A stretch of 64,000 nucleotides of DNA from Oscillospiraceae bacterium (lineage in GTDB: Bacteria; Bacillota; Clostridia; Oscillospirales; Oscillospiraceae): NCBI GenBank assembly GCA_902784305.1, contig CACZUK010000001.1, positions 1 through 64,000 of the forward strand, given 5' to 3'. Numbering within the stretch: position 1 is the stretch's first letter; each line of letters begins with the position of its first letter. Made by a program: the position numbers and the translations under genes. Below, piece by piece: positions 25,040 through 34,728 of this stretch. The notes below the pieces were generated by a model. The model made no database searches. It worked only from the letters and a program-made list of their open reading frames with translations, and had not been told where the DNA came from.

Positions 25040-28000
25040 TCAGGACTTTGTCTGTCTGCGCCGTCGGAACAGCAGGTAGAGTCCGTAGGCACCCGCGCCG
25101 CAGAGCAAGAACGCGTAGGCGAAGCTGTCTTTGAAATCCTCGCCTGTGCTGGTATAGCTCCGGCTGGTGTTGATGACCGCGGCGGTGGTGTGACGATTCA
25201 GCACGAAGGAGTTGGCCTCTGTGACCTTGGCACCCTCGATGACCTGATAGCTGACCTTGTAGCGCACAGGAACCTCCTGCTCCGTGAAGGTCACCTGAAT
25301 CCCCTGGGACAGCTCCGGAATGGCCACGCTCTGCCCGTGCTTGAGCTGAATCTCCGCCCTGCCGTTCACGAACTTCACCAACTGCTGTTCAGGCTCTCCG
25401 GAGACGTGGGTCAGAGAGGTGTCCTTGACCACATCCACGGTCTTCTCCCACTGGAAGTCGGTGTCGCTGAGGGTGACGGTGATGGTGAAGACATCGTCCC
25501 AAAGGGCGTATCCGCCCTCGTCGTCGATGCGCTTGGAGACGGTCAGAGTCGCGATGGGCCGAAGAACCACATAGAGGTCGGGGAACTGCTCCCCACCCAG
25601 GGTTCCGGTCTCGTTGCCCTCTGCGCGCTGCACCAGATAGGTCAGTCCGTCTATGCCGTCCGTCAGGGTCATATCCGCCGTGTCGCTGGTGTAGGAAATC
25701 CGTGTCAGGTCGGCGGAGCCCAGGACGAAGGTTCCGGCGGTGCGGTAGAGTCTGGATTTGGTGTTGATGCTGTTCATGGAGCTCTCAAGCGCCTCGGAGA
25801 CGTTGACGCCGCTGCGGTTGACCTGGATGGTTTGAACCAGCAGTTTGCTCACCTCCGACTCCATGTTCTCCACCTCGGCGTAGCCGCCCGTCTCAGTGGG
25901 AACGACGTATTGCACCGAAACCGGAGAGTAGCGGGCGGTATAGTCGGCGTAGAGCGTCTGACTGAGCTTCTCGGCGTCAGCGTCCTGCGCGGCTTTGGAG
26001 GTCCAGTAGCGGTAGCCCTTCTCGTCGGTGCAGTAGGCAACCCCGTAAACGGAGGCGTTCTGCTCTCCCAGACTGGAGCTGATGTAATCAATCTCCGGGT
26101 CCTTCGCGTAGGGAATGCTCTGCTGATAGGCGGTGAACTGCTCGCCAATCTCCAGCACCGTGCCGTCCGCGACGATGCGCCGCTCGTCATCCTTGGGCAG
26201 GAAGGAAATGACGCCTGTGTTCGTGTCCATGCTGCCCTTCTGCCAGAGCCGGCCGATGATGCGCAGCGGTGTGTTGCTGGCCACTTCTATCCATACCTTC
26301 ACCAGGGGCTCTGTCTGCTCCTGATCACTGTCATCGCGGTAGACCACGCCCTGGTTGCTGTTGAGCAGCGTCGCGCTCCGGCCGGTGCTCCAGTCGCCCC
26401 GTCTGCCGCCCTGATAGGTGGTGAGGACGCTTCCCTTCTGGTTCACCAGCATCATCCTGCCGGTGAGGTAGATGGCGTCCAGCTTCTCTATGCTGGCGTT
26501 GAGTGTGGTGACCTCCGAATGGCTCCGGAAGTCCACCGACTCCGTGTCAGTCACGGTAATAGTGGGTGTGGACAGACCGTAGCCCCTCAGGTCCACGGGA
26601 ATGTAGACTCCGGAGGTGTCCTTCTTCACATACTGAACCGGAATGTCAGAGGAGCTGTGCTTGTAGTACACCAGATAGAGCTCGGAGCCGTCGGGCACCA
26701 GAGCACGGGTGGTGCTGCTCGCGTCCTCGTAGTCATAGAGGTGGAGCAGGGTGGTGTCGTTTTTCTCCGAGGCCAGGCGCAGAACCAGCTCTGTGTCCGC
26801 TCCCTCCAGATTGTCCACAGACAGACCGTACTGGGCGCTCTGAAGGGCGTAGTCATTGGGCACGGTCACAATGGTGTTCGCCAGCGCTTCGTCCACGGTC
26901 AGGGCATCCGCGGTGACGGACAAGGTCTGCGCGCCGTCCTTCAGCCACTCCTCATCCCGCAGCACATAGCCGTTTCGGGTCAGCTCCACCACATGGATGG
27001 GAACCTCCAGGCTCTTGCGGGTGTAGATGAAGGAATGAGAGAAGGTATTGGTGTATATCTTGGAGATGCCCAGCTGCTTGAGCCAAAGATGATTCTGAGT
27101 GTCGTAACCGTTGAAGAGGTTGTGGTTTTTGCCGCTGACGTTTCGCATCTGAATAGAGGTTTCAAAGCTCCCTTTCTCAAAGGGCAGCTCGTTGGTGCGC
27201 CGCATTTCCACCTCCTGCCAGATGCGCTTCTCGGCTTTGCCGGTGCTCCTGGTGGGGTTGTCATTCCCGAACATGTCATAGAACAAATCGCCGGGACTAT
27301 AGCTTTGGTTTTGCTGGGAAATATAGTCAATATGCAGGGGAATGAGCACCTTTTCCCCGTCATGGAGCGCAACCGTGTAGGAGTTGAGGTTCTCACTGGG
27401 GTCATCCGGCTTGTTGAGGAAGTAAGCCCCTGTGCCGATGTTGAAGCCCCATCTGCCCTTGACGTACACCTGATAGGTAAACAGCTTTTCCTTGTCCGAC
27501 TTGAGACCATAGACGGTGTGGCTGATGGTGGTGGGCGTTTCCACGCGGTTGTCGTAGATGATGTAGACCGACACATCCTTGCCGTTTCCGGACTCCCGGT
27601 CCAAATCCTTCCACTCGTTGCCGTTGACCGAGAAAGCGTAGCCGTTCAGGGTTTGGCGAATCCACAGCTTGGTCTTGGTCATGGTGTCGATGGCGTACAT
27701 GTTTTCCGCGTTTTGGCGGCCAATGGCGTAGGTATAGCTGCGATACGCGGTGGAGCCCACCTTGGCGTAGTTGTTGGGACTGGGCAGCGCTGCCTGAATG
27801 TCCACCTTGCCCACGCTCAGCTGGGTGTAGGGCTCGGTCTTCAAAGCCGTGAGGGTGAGGTTCATGTTGTCCATGCCGTCCTCGAAGACGTTCATGCGCA
27901 CCAGGTTCACATCCACCGGGCGGTCCTGGACGTAGATGGCCAGGAGCTTTTCCGCGCTGCCCGGGTAGTGGATTTTCTTCTGTCCGTTGGCGCGGGTCAC

Positions 28001-31000
28001 CTGATAGGAATCCTCGCTCAGGCGATGGATGGACGTGACCCGGTAGTGCTCGACGAGGTCCGCCTTTTCGTCGGGAGCGTCATCGTAGACGGCATAGAGG
28101 AACTGGTAGCCCTCAATCTCCCGGGGCGGGATGGTGGAGCCGTCCTCCGCCGTACCGACCAGATGCTCGGACTCCAGCACGGTGATGGTGTCGTCGGCGT
28201 GCACCAGCACCTCCAGGGCGGACGCGCCCTCGGTCCAATGGGCGGTCAGGGTGAGGGACTGTCCGGTCTGCTCGGCAGAGGTCCGGATGGACTCACCCGG
28301 ACTGTACTGGTAGCTGCCCTGCTCCCATTTGTCGAACAGGTAGCCGCCCTCCCGCACCGGGGTATCACTGATGAGCGTATGCTGGCTGCCCGGTGTGACG
28401 GTGGTGCCGTAGCAGTTGCGGTCCAGCAGCACCAGCCCGGAGGGGACGCTCTCCCATTCGCCGCCGTTGAGCTCGAAGCGCAGGGCCACATTGGTGGTCC
28501 AGACCGCGTAGAGGGTGAAGTTGCCTGTGACGCTGGGCATGGCGGCCATGCCCTTTTTGGCGTTGTTGCTCCTCGACCAGCCCGCGAAGGCGTAGCCCGT
28601 CTTGGTCGGTGAGTATGGCATGGGCGCTGTTTCGCCGTTGCCGGCGCCGTAGATCCAGTTTTCACCTTCCTGGCGGTATTCGGGCCCGTTGGCCGTGTTC
28701 CAGGTGCCGCCCTGGAGGTTGAAGGTCACTTGCTTCTCCGGCTTCCAGACGGCGTAGAGCACATGGCCCGTACAGCCCGGGTCCGTGGCGGCGTTGTATC
28801 CGCCCACATGGAGCTCCAGCTCCACGGGACCGTCGGGCGTCGAGCTCCAGCCCATCAGCTTGTAGCCGCTGCGCTGGAACCAGGAGCCGTCCTCTGTGGT
28901 CAGGTTGGCGTTCTGCTCGATGCCGCTGATCGCGTAGCCGACGATGGTGCTGCTCCCGTCATAGATGAAGTGGTGCTGAGCCATTTCGCCGTAGTCCCGG
29001 ACGAGCTTTTCCTGAAGCTCATAGGCCAGGTCCGGGTCCGCTGCCAGCTCCTCCTCGCCGGGCCCGACAAAGGTGCCGCCGTTGGCGTAGTAGGCCACGG
29101 AGGTGCCGCAGAGCGGCTGGTACTGGGCCACCAGGGTGATGACGCCCCTGGGCTCGCCGGTGTACTCATCCATGGTGGTTTCCGCCCAGTCCGCGTTGAT
29201 GACCAGCTCATCGCCGGAGGAGTAGAGCTGGTCCAGCAGCTCCCCATTGCCATTGGGCGTGCGGACCTTCCAGCCGGTGAACACATAGCCCAGGTCGGCC
29301 GTGACGTTTCCATTGAGCGCGATGGTGGCGTGGTCCCGATAGGTGGCCTTGCCGGGGGTGCTGGAGAGCTTGCCGTGCTCGCCTTCGCTGTAGGTCACGC
29401 TGTACACGCCCTTGCGGCTCCACTGGGCCCGCAGCGTGAGGTCCCCGGTGAGGGGCGTTTCATGGTCGAAGGGGACCAGAACCTCGTTGCCGTTGGGCAG
29501 GGTCTCCACCTGGAACCAGCCCAGGAAACGGTAGCTGTCAGGCTGATACGCGTAGAGCGTACCGGTTTCGCCGTCCCCAGCGGACAGATAGCGCGCCGTC
29601 CGGTCGGAAATATCGTTGTCCATCTGGGCCTGCTCGTAGGTGTGGATGTGGTACACATAGGGCTGCTGCCCCTGCTCCCAGGGCACATAGTTCCGGGAGA
29701 TGGGGAAGTCGCTGAGGGTCTTTCCGATTTCCTCCCAGAAGAAGGTGGGAATCATGGAGGGCAGCTCGCCGCCGTCCGGCTCCAGCTGCACCAGCACCCG
29801 GCGCTTCACCCAGCCGGCGAAGAGGTGCAGGTCGTAGTCCCCCATCTTCAGCGCGCCCACGGACTGACCGGCCTCGTTGCGGTAGTCGTACACCGAGGAG
29901 ATTTCCCGGATGTTGTCGTATTGCAGCTTCAGCTTGGCGCGGTCCGACAGCTTCAAACCGGCAAAGTCCACATACACGGTGAGCTCCGGGTCCATAAACC
30001 AGCCGATGAACTCCATCTCGTCTGCCTGATTGGCGTATTGAGCTGGCAAATCAGGGGTCAAGGTGAATTGCTTTACATAATCTGTGGCCAGGCTCGTGTC
30101 GTATTTCACCGAGGCGACATCCGGGAGCACGTCCGAGCCGTTGTGGAAATAGAGGCCGTGAACCTTCCGCTTGCAGTATACCTTCAGATTGGTGAAGCTG
30201 CCGCCGGTGAGGGTCTTCTCCGCGGCCGTGGCGTTGGACTCCCGGCGGATGGGCGTGCCTTTGCTGTCCGTATAGGTGAAATAGTCCAGCTCATACCCGA
30301 AAAACGGCACATTTATCACGATATTATCGCCGGAAAGGGCGCCGAAGGAGTGCGTCGGCGTGCCGGAGTAGCTTCCCTGTTCATTCTCCCGGTAGTAGCT
30401 GACCGTCCAGTCCTTGCCCGTCTGGCGCAGGTGCTCCAGCGTATGGACAGGGGTCAGAGACGCGCTTGCACCGAAATATTCCTGATATTCCACCATGTCT
30501 CCGGCGTCGTTGTACCAGCGTGTGGCGAAGGTGCGGCTGTTCTCCGTCACCTGGCTGCTGGAGATGCTCTTCTGCACCCAATTCCCGCCGGAATACTGCA
30601 TGGCACGGGTGGACTGGGTGTAGGACAGGCCGCTCACGGTGTAGGAGGTCGGCCACTGGGCGGATTCGCCGGAATCCGTCTTTCCATCGGAGATGGAGCT
30701 GCCGTAGAGGCCGATAAAGTTCATATCAGCCGGATAATTCGCCTTGCTGATGGCAGTCACCGCGTACTGGGTGACGGTGCCGCTGGCGGGCAGCACCGGG
30801 GAGTACTCCGGCTCCGCCACGTTCTGCTGCGTGCTCACATCCTCCGGGAAGTTGAAGCGCAGGAAGACCACGTCCCGGTCATAGTACACATGCACCAGAC
30901 TGCTGCCGTCGCCCGCCACGGTGAACGGGGTGAAGCCGTCGCTGTCCACGGAGTTTTTGATGGAGTTGAAGTGCATTCCGGTGAAGCTGACGGACATATT

Positions 31001-32845
31001 CCCGTTTGCGATGGGGCTGGGATCGTTGTTCAGATCGGAATACATGGAGCGCAGCACATCCTCCGTGATGGTGGAGCCTGAGCGCGCCTCCACATCCACG
31101 GTGCTGACGAAGTCGTAAGAGCGCTGCGCCTCCGGAACCTCCCAGGTGTCGCCGTTTTTCACCAGCTTTTTGGCGTCCACCGGCTTTTCCTGCCAGAAGC
31201 ACACCCGGTAGTTGACCAGATCCGGCTCCCAGGTGCTGTGCAGGGTGATGTCCCGGTCCAGGTGCAGGACGCCGTTGGTGAGGGTGCCGCCCGGGAAGCT
31301 GAGGGTGGTCTGGAGCAGCTGACTGTTCGCGTCCGTGAGGGTGACATCCCCCACCTGCCAGCCCGCGAAGGAATAGCCCGGCCGGGTGGGATTGTCCTCT
31401 GTAATCCTGCCGGTGAATCCGTCGGGCGTCACCCAGACCGAGGTGATGTACTCCTCATTGTCTGCCACCGGCTCAAAGCTGACCTCCCGAAGCTCCTCAA
31501 AGCTGGGATAGAGGGAGACGTTCTGGCTGAGGAGATAATGCTCCGGGTCCGCAATCAGCGGAGCCTGGGTGTTCTCATCGGGTGCCTCTTCCTTCCAGCC
31601 CACAAAGCCCAGACCCTCCGGGGAATCGGGATAGAGCAGCTTTGTCAAATCCATCTCCACGCTGGAGGCGTTCTCGGAGAGAATCACCGTCTGGGTGTTG
31701 AAGACCTGGTTGTCGGCGGCTCCCTGGGGACGGGCATAGAATGTCAGGGTGAGGAACTTGCCATAGCGCGCATAGAGCGTCACAATGGAGTCGGTGGTGA
31801 TGTCCTTCTTCACGCCGCCCCGCTCCGGCGACAATTTGTTCAGGTCCTCATTGGGAGAGGTGTACCAGCCCAGGAACCGCATGTCGTTCTTATTGGGCAG
31901 ACTGGGCACCACCAGGGTGTCTCCGTTGCGGAGAATCTGCCGATTGGTGGTGATGAGGCCGTGATTCTCCGTCTCAGAGAGGTCCGGGAGATTCAGCCGG
32001 AAATCATAGTGGTCATAGTTGCCCAGGTTGTAGTCCCGGAACTCATAGGTGCGGCGACACAGGTCGTCCGTCACCACATAGATGGAGAAGCCCTCGGCCG
32101 GGAAAACCACTCTGCCGTCCTCGGAGCGCCTGACCTCCACCTGCTCCGGCTTGCCCTTCTCATTGAGGTGATAGACCCGCACGTTGCCGGAAATCTGCTC
32201 GTTGGCGATGGAAACCTCCACCGCCTCCTCCGGCTGCCAGCCGTCGTTGATGGTGATGTCGTAGGCGCACACGATGTGCTCCACGCCTGCCTCCACCGCC
32301 TCCTCGGCCGCGTCGGCGGCGACAATCTCCGCGTCCTCGGGCAGCTCGCCGGAAATGGTGATGGAACACTCCTCCGGCTGCTCCTCCTCGACGAATTGGG
32401 CGGTGATGGTCTGCTCCTCCGTCTCCGGCCGGTCGGAGTCGGGGGTCTCCTCCCGGCTTCCGTGGCCAGCGGAGGGATGGGACGCTTCTCCGGATTCCTC
32501 CTCGTCCTCCTCTTCCCCGTCCTCGTCCGCCGCTTCCTCTGCTTCGGACGCCTCGGGCACCTCTTCTGACTCTGGTTCGTCCGGCTCCGGGCAGGCCTCT
32601 TCCCTGTCTTCGTCTGCGTCTGCTTTGGATTCCGTTTCTTCCGCTTTCTCTTTCTTTTTCTCTTCTTTTTCCTCTTTTTCCTTCCTGGCCTGAGAGGCTT
32701 CCTCCTGCTCCTGGGCGCACTGAACCGACGGCTCCTGGGAGGAGTCGCTGTCGTTCATCATAGCGGCCGCGGCCGGTTGTAGCTGCCCCAACAACAGAAT
32801 GAGGGCCATCAGGGCGGCCAGCGCCCTTTGGACCATTCCTCTCAT
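25040..32845 (-). CDS. Giant cell-wall-anchored adhesin with InlB-type repeats
   Basis: About 2,601 residues from ATG 32845, which begins a classic signal peptide (MVQRALAALMALILLLGQLQ). The frame extends to a TTG at 32893, which is less likely. An extremely acidic Glu/Lys-rich stretch (about 35-150) is followed by about nine Listeria-Bacteroides/InlB repeats between about 330 and 1540 (FLGWYTSPNED, YSFAGWQVGD, YAFAGWSRSN and similar). A region of some 900 residues has no family I recognise. A DUF7601/isopeptide-like domain (TLTVSKRIDDEGG) lies at about 2430-2560. The C-terminus has TSTG, a hydrophobic helix and RRRR, a non-LPXTG sorting signal. It is the last gene of the sortase operon and presumably the tip or large surface adhesin. 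Confidence 0.9.
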   Translation of the reverse strand: MRGMVQRALAALMALILLLGQLQPAAAAMMNDSDSSQEPSVQCAQEQEEASQARKEKEEKEEKKKEKAEETESKADADEDREEACPEPDEPESEEVPEASEAEEAADEDGEEEDEEESGEASHPSAGHGSREETPDSDRPETEEQTITAQFVEEEQPEECSITISGELPEDAEIVAADAAEEAVEAGVEHIVCAYDITINDGWQPEEAVEVSIANEQISGNVRVYHLNEKGKPEQVEVRRSEDGRVVFPAEGFSIYVVTDDLCRRTYEFRDYNLGNYDHYDFRLNLPDLSETENHGLITTNRQILRNGDTLVVPSLPNKNDMRFLGWYTSPNEDLNKLSPERGGVKKDITTDSIVTLYARYGKFLTLTFYARPQGAADNQVFNTQTVILSENASSVEMDLTKLLYPDSPEGLGFVGWKEEAPDENTQAPLIADPEHYLLSQNVSLYPSFEELREVSFEPVADNEEYITSVWVTPDGFTGRITEDNPTRPGYSFAGWQVGDVTLTDANSQLLQTTLSFPGGTLTNGVLHLDRDITLHSTWEPDLVNYRVCFWQEKPVDAKKLVKNGDTWEVPEAQRSYDFVSTVDVEARSGSTITEDVLRSMYSDLNNDPSPIANGNMSVSFTGMHFNSIKNSVDSDGFTPFTVAGDGSSLVHVYYDRDVVFLRFNFPEDVSTQQNVAEPEYSPVLPASGTVTQYAVTAISKANYPADMNFIGLYGSSISDGKTDSGESAQWPTSYTVSGLSYTQSTRAMQYSGGNWVQKSISSSQVTENSRTFATRWYNDAGDMVEYQEYFGASASLTPVHTLEHLRQTGKDWTVSYYRENEQGSYSGTPTHSFGALSGDNIVINVPFFGYELDYFTYTDSKGTPIRRESNATAAEKTLTGGSFTNLKVYCKRKVHGLYFHNGSDVLPDVASVKYDTSLATDYVKQFTLTPDLPAQYANQADEMEFIGWFMDPELTVYVDFAGLKLSDRAKLKLQYDNIREISSVYDYRNEAGQSVGALKMGDYDLHLFAGWVKRRVLVQLEPDGGELPSMIPTFFWEEIGKTLSDFPISRNYVPWEQGQQPYVYHIHTYEQAQMDNDISDRTARYLSAGDGETGTLYAYQPDSYRFLGWFQVETLPNGNEVLVPFDHETPLTGDLTLRAQWSRKGVYSVTYSEGEHGKLSSTPGKATYRDHATIALNGNVTADLGYVFTGWKVRTPNGNGELLDQLYSSGDELVINADWAETTMDEYTGEPRGVITLVAQYQPLCGTSVAYYANGGTFVGPGEEELAADPDLAYELQEKLVRDYGEMAQHHFIYDGSSTIVGYAISGIEQNANLTTEDGSWFQRSGYKLMGWSSTPDGPVELELHVGGYNAATDPGCTGHVLYAVWKPEKQVTFNLQGGTWNTANGPEYRQEGENWIYGAGNGETAPMPYSPTKTGYAFAGWSRSNNAKKGMAAMPSVTGNFTLYAVWTTNVALRFELNGGEWESVPSGLVLLDRNCYGTTVTPGSQHTLISDTPVREGGYLFDKWEQGSYQYSPGESIRTSAEQTGQSLTLTAHWTEGASALEVLVHADDTITVLESEHLVGTAEDGSTIPPREIEGYQFLYAVYDDAPDEKADLVEHYRVTSIHRLSEDSYQVTRANGQKKIHYPGSAEKLLAIYVQDRPVDVNLVRMNVFEDGMDNMNLTLTALKTEPYTQLSVGKVDIQAALPSPNNYAKVGSTAYRSYTYAIGRQNAENMYAIDTMTKTKLWIRQTLNGYAFSVNGNEWKDLDRESGNGKDVSVYIIYDNRVETPTTISHTVYGLKSDKEKLFTYQVYVKGRWGFNIGTGAYFLNKPDDPSENLNSYTVALHDGEKVLIPLHIDYISQQNQSYSPGDLFYDMFGNDNPTRSTGKAEKRIWQEVEMRRTNELPFEKGSFETSIQMRNVSGKNHNLFNGYDTQNHLWLKQLGISKIYTNTFSHSFIYTRKSLEVPIHVVELTRNGYVLRDEEWLKDGAQTLSVTADALTVDEALANTIVTVPNDYALQSAQYGLSVDNLEGADTELVLRLASEKNDTTLLHLYDYEDASSTTRALVPDGSELYLVYYKHSSSDIPVQYVKKDTSGVYIPVDLRGYGLSTPTITVTDTESVDFRSHSEVTTLNASIEKLDAIYLTGRMMLVNQKGSVLTTYQGGRRGDWSTGRSATLLNSNQGVVYRDDSDQEQTEPLVKVWIEVASNTPLRIIGRLWQKGSMDTNTGVISFLPKDDERRIVADGTVLEIGEQFTAYQQSIPYAKDPEIDYISSSLGEQNASVYGVAYCTDEKGYRYWTSKAAQDADAEKLSQTLYADYTARYSPVSVQYVVPTETGGYAEVENMESEVSKLLVQTIQVNRSGVNVSEALESSMNSINTKSRLYRTAGTFVLGSADLTRISYTSDTADMTLTDGIDGLTYLVQRAEGNETGTLGGEQFPDLYVVLRPIATLTVSKRIDDEGGYALWDDVFTITVTLSDTDFQWEKTVDVVKDTSLTHVSGEPEQQLVKFVNGRAEIQLKHGQSVAIPELSQGIQVTFTEQEVPVRYKVSYQVIEGAKVTEANSFVLNRHTTAAVINTSRSYTSTGEDFKDSFAYAFLLCGAGAYGLYLLFRRRRQTKS

Positions 32846-32898
32846 TCCCGCTCTAACCTCGCTCTCCGATTCGCCCGCCGCTGTGCGCGGCAAAAGCG

Positions 32899-33594
32899 TT
32901 ATTTTTTGCTGCCTCTGCGCTCGTGCAGCTCCTCATACAACAGATAAAGCATCAGAACGCCGGACACCGAAAGCACCACAATCATGGACTGGATGCGCGT
33001 CTCGTCGCCGGTCTTCACGCTCTGGGCCGTTCGCTTGCCGGAGGTGGAAGATGTTCCTGCCGTCGCTTTTTTGCGCTTTTTCTTGTGCTCTTCATGGTCA
33101 TCTCCGGACTTTCTGCCCGTGACGTAGCTGGGGTCCAGGTCAATCTGGTCCACCTTTTTGCCGCTGCGCTCGTTGAGCAGCACCCACTCCGCGCGCAGAC
33201 CGCCCCCGGGCGCGTTCAGCACCGCAATGGTCAGCAGGAAGGTCCGCGGCTCGTAGCTGTAGCCCTTTTTCGGCTGCGGAACGTAGGCTGCCAGACGGTA
33301 GGAGTACGTTCCGGGCCCGGTGAAGGTGTAGGTCAGCGCCAGCTTTCCCTCCGTGTTCCCGCGCAGGTGCCAATCCCAATATTTACCTGTTTTGCCCGAC
33401 GGCATGGGGGCGCCCTGTGTCTCCGCTGTCCACCGGTAGGTGAACCGGTCGTCGGCGTTGGGGACATCGGTCTTCCACACATGGTAATAGGGCAGTACCA
33501 CCGTCACCTCGGTGGCATTCGCACCCAGGACGGTGAGTGGGAGCGCTGAGAGGCAAAGTGCCGCCAGCAGCGCCGCCAGGAGCCGTTTCATCAT
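32899..33594 (-). CDS. Minor pilin, Spy0128/FctA-like
   Basis: 231 residues. The signal peptide (LLAALLAALCLSALPLTVLG) is followed by one isopeptide-type pilin domain with YTFTGPGTYSYRL and YSYEPRTFLLTIAV. A Lys-rich linker, the sorting motif VKTGDE, a membrane helix and a charged tail complete it. ATG 33594 follows AAGAGGA. Family knowledge suggests it is joined to the fibre or wall by the neighbouring sortase. It sits between the sortase and the adhesin genes. Confidence 0.85.
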   Translation of the reverse strand: MMKRLLAALLAALCLSALPLTVLGANATEVTVVLPYYHVWKTDVPNADDRFTYRWTAETQGAPMPSGKTGKYWDWHLRGNTEGKLALTYTFTGPGTYSYRLAAYVPQPKKGYSYEPRTFLLTIAVLNAPGGGLRAEWVLLNERSGKKVDQIDLDPSYVTGRKSGDDHEEHKKKRKKATAGTSSTSGKRTAQSVKTGDETRIQSMIVVLSVSGVLMLYLLYEELHERRGSKK

Positions 33595-33624
33595 GTCAGT
33601 CCTCTTTCCTTTCGGAACATTTCA

Positions 33625-33668
33625 TCCGCAAAAACTGCAAAAACAAGGTTGTTTGCAGTCCTTGCGGA
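33625..33668. repeat. Long stem-loop inside the pilus operon
   Basis: TCCGCAA..CTGCAAA and TTTGCAG..TTGCGGA form a 14-bp stem with a 3-nt internal mismatch, in the 117-nt gap between the sortase and minor pilin genes. There is no T run, so it is more likely an mRNA stability or processing element than a terminator. Confidence 0.5.
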
Positions 33669-33711
33669 CAAAATGCACCGGAGCCGGGCGAGGGCGGTTC
33701 CACACGCCCGG

Positions 33712-34719
33712 TCAGCGCTTTGTCCTCTTGTGCAGCACCGCTGTGACCCGGAGGGCCAGAATGGCCACAAACCAGAACAGGATGCCGGGGAATCGGGTCA
33801 GGGTGTCCACCCCTGCGCCGATGATGTCCACCTTCGGCGGGAAGGTCTGGGGGTGCAGCGTGTCTGTCAGCTTGCCCACCAGCAGATAGCGGCCGTTGGT
33901 GATTTCCGTGGTGCAGGTGGAGAGCAGCACCAGACGGTCGTCTGGGCCCACCTCCATCTGACGGGTGTGAAGGGCGATGTCGTAGATGTGGTTCAGGTAG
34001 GCCTGACGCTCTGCGGCCTCCACCGCGGGGGTGTAGAGCTCATAATCGTAGGCGTTCGTGAGAATCACCGCGAAAAACTCCACTCCGCAGCTGCGGAAAC
34101 CGGAAGCCGTGTCGTCCGCGTGGGACCAGTCGTCCCGGATGTACATGCCCCCGAAGGGGTGGGCGTCGAAATAGCCCTCATCCCCAAAGTTGGACAGACA
34201 ACCGAACATCTTCTCCTGCTCCATGTGGTGGCCGTAGACGATGCTGTTGAAGTCCGTAAAGGCCGGGCTGTTCTGACAGTCCAGAAAGATGGAGCCGGAG
34301 AGCCGGTACTCCCCTTCCACCGTGGTGTTCAGGTACTTCTGGTTGTCCGAACCCTGCACCACAGGGTAGTCGATGGGGGTGTCGTTCACGTTCAGCCAGC
34401 CCACGACCTCCGGGTTCATCGCCCGGAGCTCTGTGAAGTTGGGGGAATCGTCGGCCACAGGCTTGTAGGCGCTGTACTGAGCGGCGTCCGCGCTGGAATA
34501 GACCTGACTGGAATCATACAAGCAGTACAGACCCAGAGACAGCAGCAGAATCAGAAAAATCAGGACCACCCGGTCCACGGCCGCGTCCAGCAGCGCCACC
34601 ACGGCCTTGCCCAGCCGAAGCGCGGAAGAAGGGGGGCCATCCCCTGTTTCCAGCGCCGGGCTGCCCGTCGGGGGGGCAGACGAGCTGTCCCCCCGGGGGG
34701 ATGTGTCCAATGGAGTCAC
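33712..34719 (-). CDS. Class B sortase
   Basis: 335 residues with membrane segments at both ends (LIFLILLLSLGLYCLY near 55; FPGILFWFVAILAL near 315). The catalytic His is in YGHHM, the Cys in LLSTCTTE and the Arg in NGRYLLVG, with class B spacing. The start is GTG 34719, with GAGG overlapping the stop codon region of the pilin gene. It is the only sortase in the locus, so it probably both polymerises pilin and anchors proteins to the wall. Its substrates here carry xTG motifs, not LPXTG. Confidence 0.92.
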   Translation of the reverse strand: MTPLDTSPRGDSSSAPPTGSPALETGDGPPSSALRLGKAVVALLDAAVDRVVLIFLILLLSLGLYCLYDSSQVYSSADAAQYSAYKPVADDSPNFTELRAMNPEVVGWLNVNDTPIDYPVVQGSDNQKYLNTTVEGEYRLSGSIFLDCQNSPAFTDFNSIVYGHHMEQEKMFGCLSNFGDEGYFDAHPFGGMYIRDDWSHADDTASGFRSCGVEFFAVILTNAYDYELYTPAVEAAERQAYLNHIYDIALHTRQMEVGPDDRLVLLSTCTTEITNGRYLLVGKLTDTLHPQTFPPKVDIIGAGVDTLTRFPGILFWFVAILALRVTAVLHKRTKR

Positions 34720-34728
34720 AAATCAGCC

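Noticed and set aside
25001..28612. Open frame of over 1,200 codons on the plus strand
   Set aside because: It is antisense to the adhesin gene. Its composition (Val, His, Gln, Gly rich) is what GC-rich antisense frames look like, and it has no family motifs.
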